Under the pieces are notes generated by a model. That model worked only from the letters and a program-made list of their open reading frames with translations. It was not told where the DNA came from and searched no databases. Positions 13,147 through 15,132 of a stretch of DNA of 15,132 bases are shown one piece after another (positions within the stretch are counted from its first letter, which is position 1; each line of letters opens with the position of its first letter). A program made the position numbers and the translations under genes. Source of the DNA: Aureococcus anophagefferens (taxonomy: Eukaryota > Sar > Pelagophyceae > Pelagomonadales > Pelagomonadaceae); contig NW_008705611.1 of the NCBI RefSeq assembly GCF_000186865.1, forward strand, positions 33,085 to 48,216, in the 5' to 3' direction.

Positions 13147-14196
13147 TCACTTCTTGGCCGCGTCGCCGTTCTTCGGGGAGAGCGCGTCGAAGATGTTGAT
13201 GCCGCTGTCCTCGTCGACGAAGAAGTCGGTGAGCTGCTGCTCGGAGAGGAGGCCGTCGCCGTCGGCGCCGAGGCCGTCGGCGGCGCCGCGCTTCGCGCGC
13301 CCGCCCTTCTCGTTGCGCTTGAACTCGACGATGGCCTTGGCGAGCGACTTGAGCCGCCCCTTGGGCTTGGGCCGCTCCTCCGCGCCGTAAACGCCGTGTT
13401 TGAGGTCGTGGGAGAGCTGGTCGAAGAGGGTCATCTTCGCCTGCTTGTCGAGGGACTGGGCGAGCTTCTCGGCGACGACGGCGCGCACCTTGGGGTGGAG
13501 CCCGCCGAGTAGGGCGACGGCGAGCTCCGCCTGGCGCTCGGGCGACGGGCTCGGGTCCGTCACGGCCGCGAGCTGCGCGAAGAGGGGCAGCGAGTGGCCG
13601 CCGTCGCCGTCGCCGCGGGACCGCTTCGCCGCCGGGTCCGACGACGCGTCGCCGTCGAGCGCGCGCTTGGACCCGTCGCCGTCCTTGTCCTCGACGCGCG
13701 GCTTCGACATGATCTCGATGGGCACGGACCGCGAGCCGCGGATGGGCGCGTCCGCCGGCCCGGCGACGAGGATGAAGCGCTGGTTCTGGTGGTGGCTGCT
13801 CAGGTCGTTGATGCGCACTTTCAGGGTGGCCGCGTCGCCGGGGTCCATCTCGAGCATCGGCTTGCTCTCCTCGGCGAGCTCGAAGAGCGGCACCTGGCGG
13901 TTCATGTTCTTGCTCTGGTTGAAGAAGCCGACCTGGATCTCGCCGGAGCTGCAGAGCGGGTCCACGAGGGGCTCCGTCGCCGCCTCGTAGAGCAGCCAGA
14001 GCGCGAGGCTCAGGTGCTCCTTCGTCGCGTTCGACACCGCGAGGTACATCCAGTTGCTGTTGCCGCCCATGTCCTTGTACCACGTGAAGGACCCCTGCTT
14101 CATGCCGCCCTCGAAGCAGTTCTTCCCGCGCTTGTTCTGGGCCGCGGAGATGGACGCGATGCGCACGGCCGTCGACCCGGGCGCGCCCTCCTCCAT
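13147..14196 (-). CDS. hypothetical protein with bipartite nuclear localisation signal
   Basis: A 349-aa protein I do not recognise. Residues about 10-155 look like a compact, mostly beta domain (GKNCFEGGMKQGSFTWYKDM, IQVGFFNQS, ATLKVRINDLSSHHQNQRFI, then LVAGP). The HHQNQ-F-hydrophobic run recalls the end of beta-sandwich domains in stramenopile hypothetical proteins. Next comes KRALDGDASSDPAAKRSRG (about 178-196), a textbook bipartite nuclear localisation signal. Residues about 205-290 are helical and amphipathic (LPLFAQLAAV, QAELAVALLGGLHPKVRAVV, LFDQLSHDL). The tail is basic, then acidic (EQQLTDFFVDEDSGINIFDA), and the protein ends in KK. A nuclear regulatory role is an inference. The ATG has a good context (AACAGCATGG). 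The frame is open upstream to about 14416 but without another ATG. Single exon. Confidence 0.75.
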   Translation of the reverse strand: MEEGAPGSTAVRIASISAAQNKRGKNCFEGGMKQGSFTWYKDMGGNSNWMYLAVSNATKEHLSLALWLLYEAATEPLVDPLCSSGEIQVGFFNQSKNMNRQVPLFELAEESKPMLEMDPGDAATLKVRINDLSSHHQNQRFILVAGPADAPIRGSRSVPIEIMSKPRVEDKDGDGSKRALDGDASSDPAAKRSRGDGDGGHSLPLFAQLAAVTDPSPSPERQAELAVALLGGLHPKVRAVVAEKLAQSLDKQAKMTLFDQLSHDLKHGVYGAEERPKPKGRLKSLAKAIVEFKRNEKGGRAKRGAADGLGADGDGLLSEQQLTDFFVDEDSGINIFDALSPKNGDAAKK

Positions 14197-14511
14197 GCTG
14201 TTGGACGGCGACGCCGCCGCCGCCTTGCGAGTGCGCGGAGAAACGATGGTTTTGCCTTCTGCGCCTTCGAGCGCGTGCGCGGAAGCGCGGGTGCGACGGC
14301 GACGCGGCGCGGCGAGCGCGGCGCGAACGGCGTCGGTGCTCGTGGCACCGGAGCGGCGCGGCGCCCGGCTTGCCCGGGCGACTTGAATTGCGACTTGAAG
14401 TGCGACTTGGGACGTTCACCGCGGCACCAGTCCTCGGCCGCGGAGGCTCCGCGGGACGGTAAGCTAAACTAAGAACCCGCTCTACGCGTCCCGCGCGCTC
14501 CCGCGCGCGCC
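14197..14511. other. intergenic interval / 5' leader of the NLS protein gene
   Basis: 315 bp between two minus-strand genes. It must hold the 3' end of the gene at 14512 and the promoter and 5' UTR of the gene starting at 14196. It contains the 12-nt tandem repeat at 14378-14413 and otherwise GC-rich sequence rich in GCG runs. No gene is seen. Confidence 0.6.
14378..14413. repeat. 12-nt tandem repeat, three units
   Basis: Units GCGACTTGAATT, GCGACTTGAAGT and GCGACTTGGGAC follow each other directly, sharing GCGACTTG. They lie 182-217 bp upstream of the start codon at 14196. They could be a tandem factor-binding site or a replication-slippage product. Confidence 0.7.
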
Positions 14512-15132
14512 CTAGCGCCAGCGGCGCTTCTCGGCCTCGGCCGCGCGCTTGCCCTTGCGGTCGTCGCCGCCGCCGGCGTCGCCGGATTTCGCGAGGTCCG
14601 CGGCGTAGGGCGTCCGCATGGCGGCGAGGTACTCGGAGAGGTGGCGCATGCGCGCGACGTCCTTCTCGCGCCAGATGCACTCCATGTCCCAGGCGCGCTT
14701 GCGGCGCGGGCTCAGCGCCGCGGACTCGCGGCGCTCGCGCGCCTCGCGCTGCGACTCGGGCAGGGGCTTCGCGAGCGGGTGCTTGTGGTCCCGCAGGTGG
14801 ACCTCGTCGTCGCCGGCGGCGGCGGAGTCGGGCGTCGCGGCGAAGACGCTGTGGTGCGGCGACCGCATGGGCCGCGCCTGGGCCGCGGGCTTGGCCGCGG
14901 GCGCGTCGCCGGCGTCGGAGCCCTTCTCGGAGCCCTCCTTCGCGCTCGCCGGCGGCGCGGCCGACGCCGGGAGGTTCAGCTGCTTGAGGTCCTGGGACGT
15001 GAGCGTCGCCTTGCCGTCCTTGGCCTTGACGGCCTTGCCGGCCCGCTTGGACTGCGCGGACGCGCGGCGGCCGCGGTCCGCGGGCTCGTCGTCGTCCTGG
15101 GCCTTCTTCTTCTGTCCGTGGGCGGCCGCGCG
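14512..15132 (-). CDS. hypothetical Lys/Ala-rich protein, 5' end outside window
   Basis: The last 206 codons and TAG stop of a minus-strand gene whose frame is open to the window edge. No recognised domain. The first visible third is basic and disordered (HGQKKKAQDDDEPADRGRR, SKRAGKAVKAKDGK). A short possible motif TSQDLKQLNLP and an Ala/Pro/Lys linker follow. The more ordered part is SPRRKRAWDMECIWREKDVA then RMRHLSEYLAAMRTPYAADL, which could be one or two helices. The end is basic (RKGKRAAEAEKRRWR). The composition suggests a nucleic-acid-associated or nuclear protein, an inference only. An internal Met at 14868 could be an alternative start, but codon use upstream of it looks equally coding. 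Confidence 0.6.
   Translation of the reverse strand, partial: RAAAHGQKKKAQDDDEPADRGRRASAQSKRAGKAVKAKDGKATLTSQDLKQLNLPASAAPPASAKEGSEKGSDAGDAPAAKPAAQARPMRSPHHSVFAATPDSAAAGDDEVHLRDHKHPLAKPLPESQREARERRESAALSPRRKRAWDMECIWREKDVARMRHLSEYLAAMRTPYAADLAKSGDAGGGDDRKGKRAAEAEKRRWR

Noticed and set aside
12773..14680. 635-codon minus-strand frame
   Set aside because: Arg-rich shadow crossing two genes and their spacer; the NLS protein in another frame has normal composition and a good start.
1..15132. CRISPR array or bacterial operon organisation
   Set aside because: No regularly spaced repeats; introns, presequences and alternating strands show a eukaryotic nuclear region.

Overview
The window looks like nuclear DNA of a compact, very GC-rich eukaryotic alga, most likely a stramenopile of the pelagophyte type (Aureococcus-like). 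The evidence is: third codon positions almost all G or C; spliceosomal introns, several of them very short; a nuclear bL28 gene of the plastid/bacterial type whose protein begins with a signal peptide and an ASAF-like cleavage motif, as expected for a secondary plastid; a fused HisH-HisF protein as in other eukaryotes; and a pair of introner-like DNA elements of the sort published for Aureococcus and Micromonas. The species is an inference, not proven here.

Layout, left to right: (1) <1-575, minus, plastid ribosomal protein bL28 (2 exons, 3' end outside the window). (2) 745-3074, plus, three-FKBP-domain immunophilin with an Hsp90-binding TPR module (3 exons). (3) 3170-3829, plus, SGNH/GDSL hydrolase. 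(4) 3853-4783, minus, protein with a low-molecular-weight tyrosine phosphatase fold that has lost its catalytic residues (2 exons). (5) 4784-5665, 882 bp without a recognisable gene, holding a 23-nt palindrome and a 21-nt tandem duplication. (6) 5666-6427, plus, armadillo-repeat protein. (7) 6441-8430, minus, an apparent fusion of a RING-CH E3 ligase domain with a UPF0301/DUF179 (AlgH/YqgE) domain, interrupted by two introners. (8) 8569-10215, plus, imidazole glycerol phosphate synthase. (9) 10220-12010, minus, GMC oxidoreductase close to choline dehydrogenase. (10) 12085-13107, plus, secreted or endomembrane glycosyltransferase-like protein. (11) 13147-14196, minus, unknown protein with a bipartite nuclear localisation signal. 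(12) 14512->15132, minus, partial Lys/Ala-rich unknown protein.

Genes mostly alternate strand, forming divergent pairs that share short promoters (74-169 bp) and convergent pairs with only 4-39 bp between stop codons. There is no operon-like functional grouping; neighbours do unrelated jobs.

The most interesting locus is 6441-8430. Its two introns are both exactly 200 nt. Each is made of a 192-bp element plus one 8-bp target-site duplication, and the two elements lie in opposite orientations. Precise excision of each one rebuilds one reading frame joining RING-CH to UPF0301. In both introns the 5' splice site (GC) is supplied by the duplicated target and the 3' splice site (CAG) by the element end.
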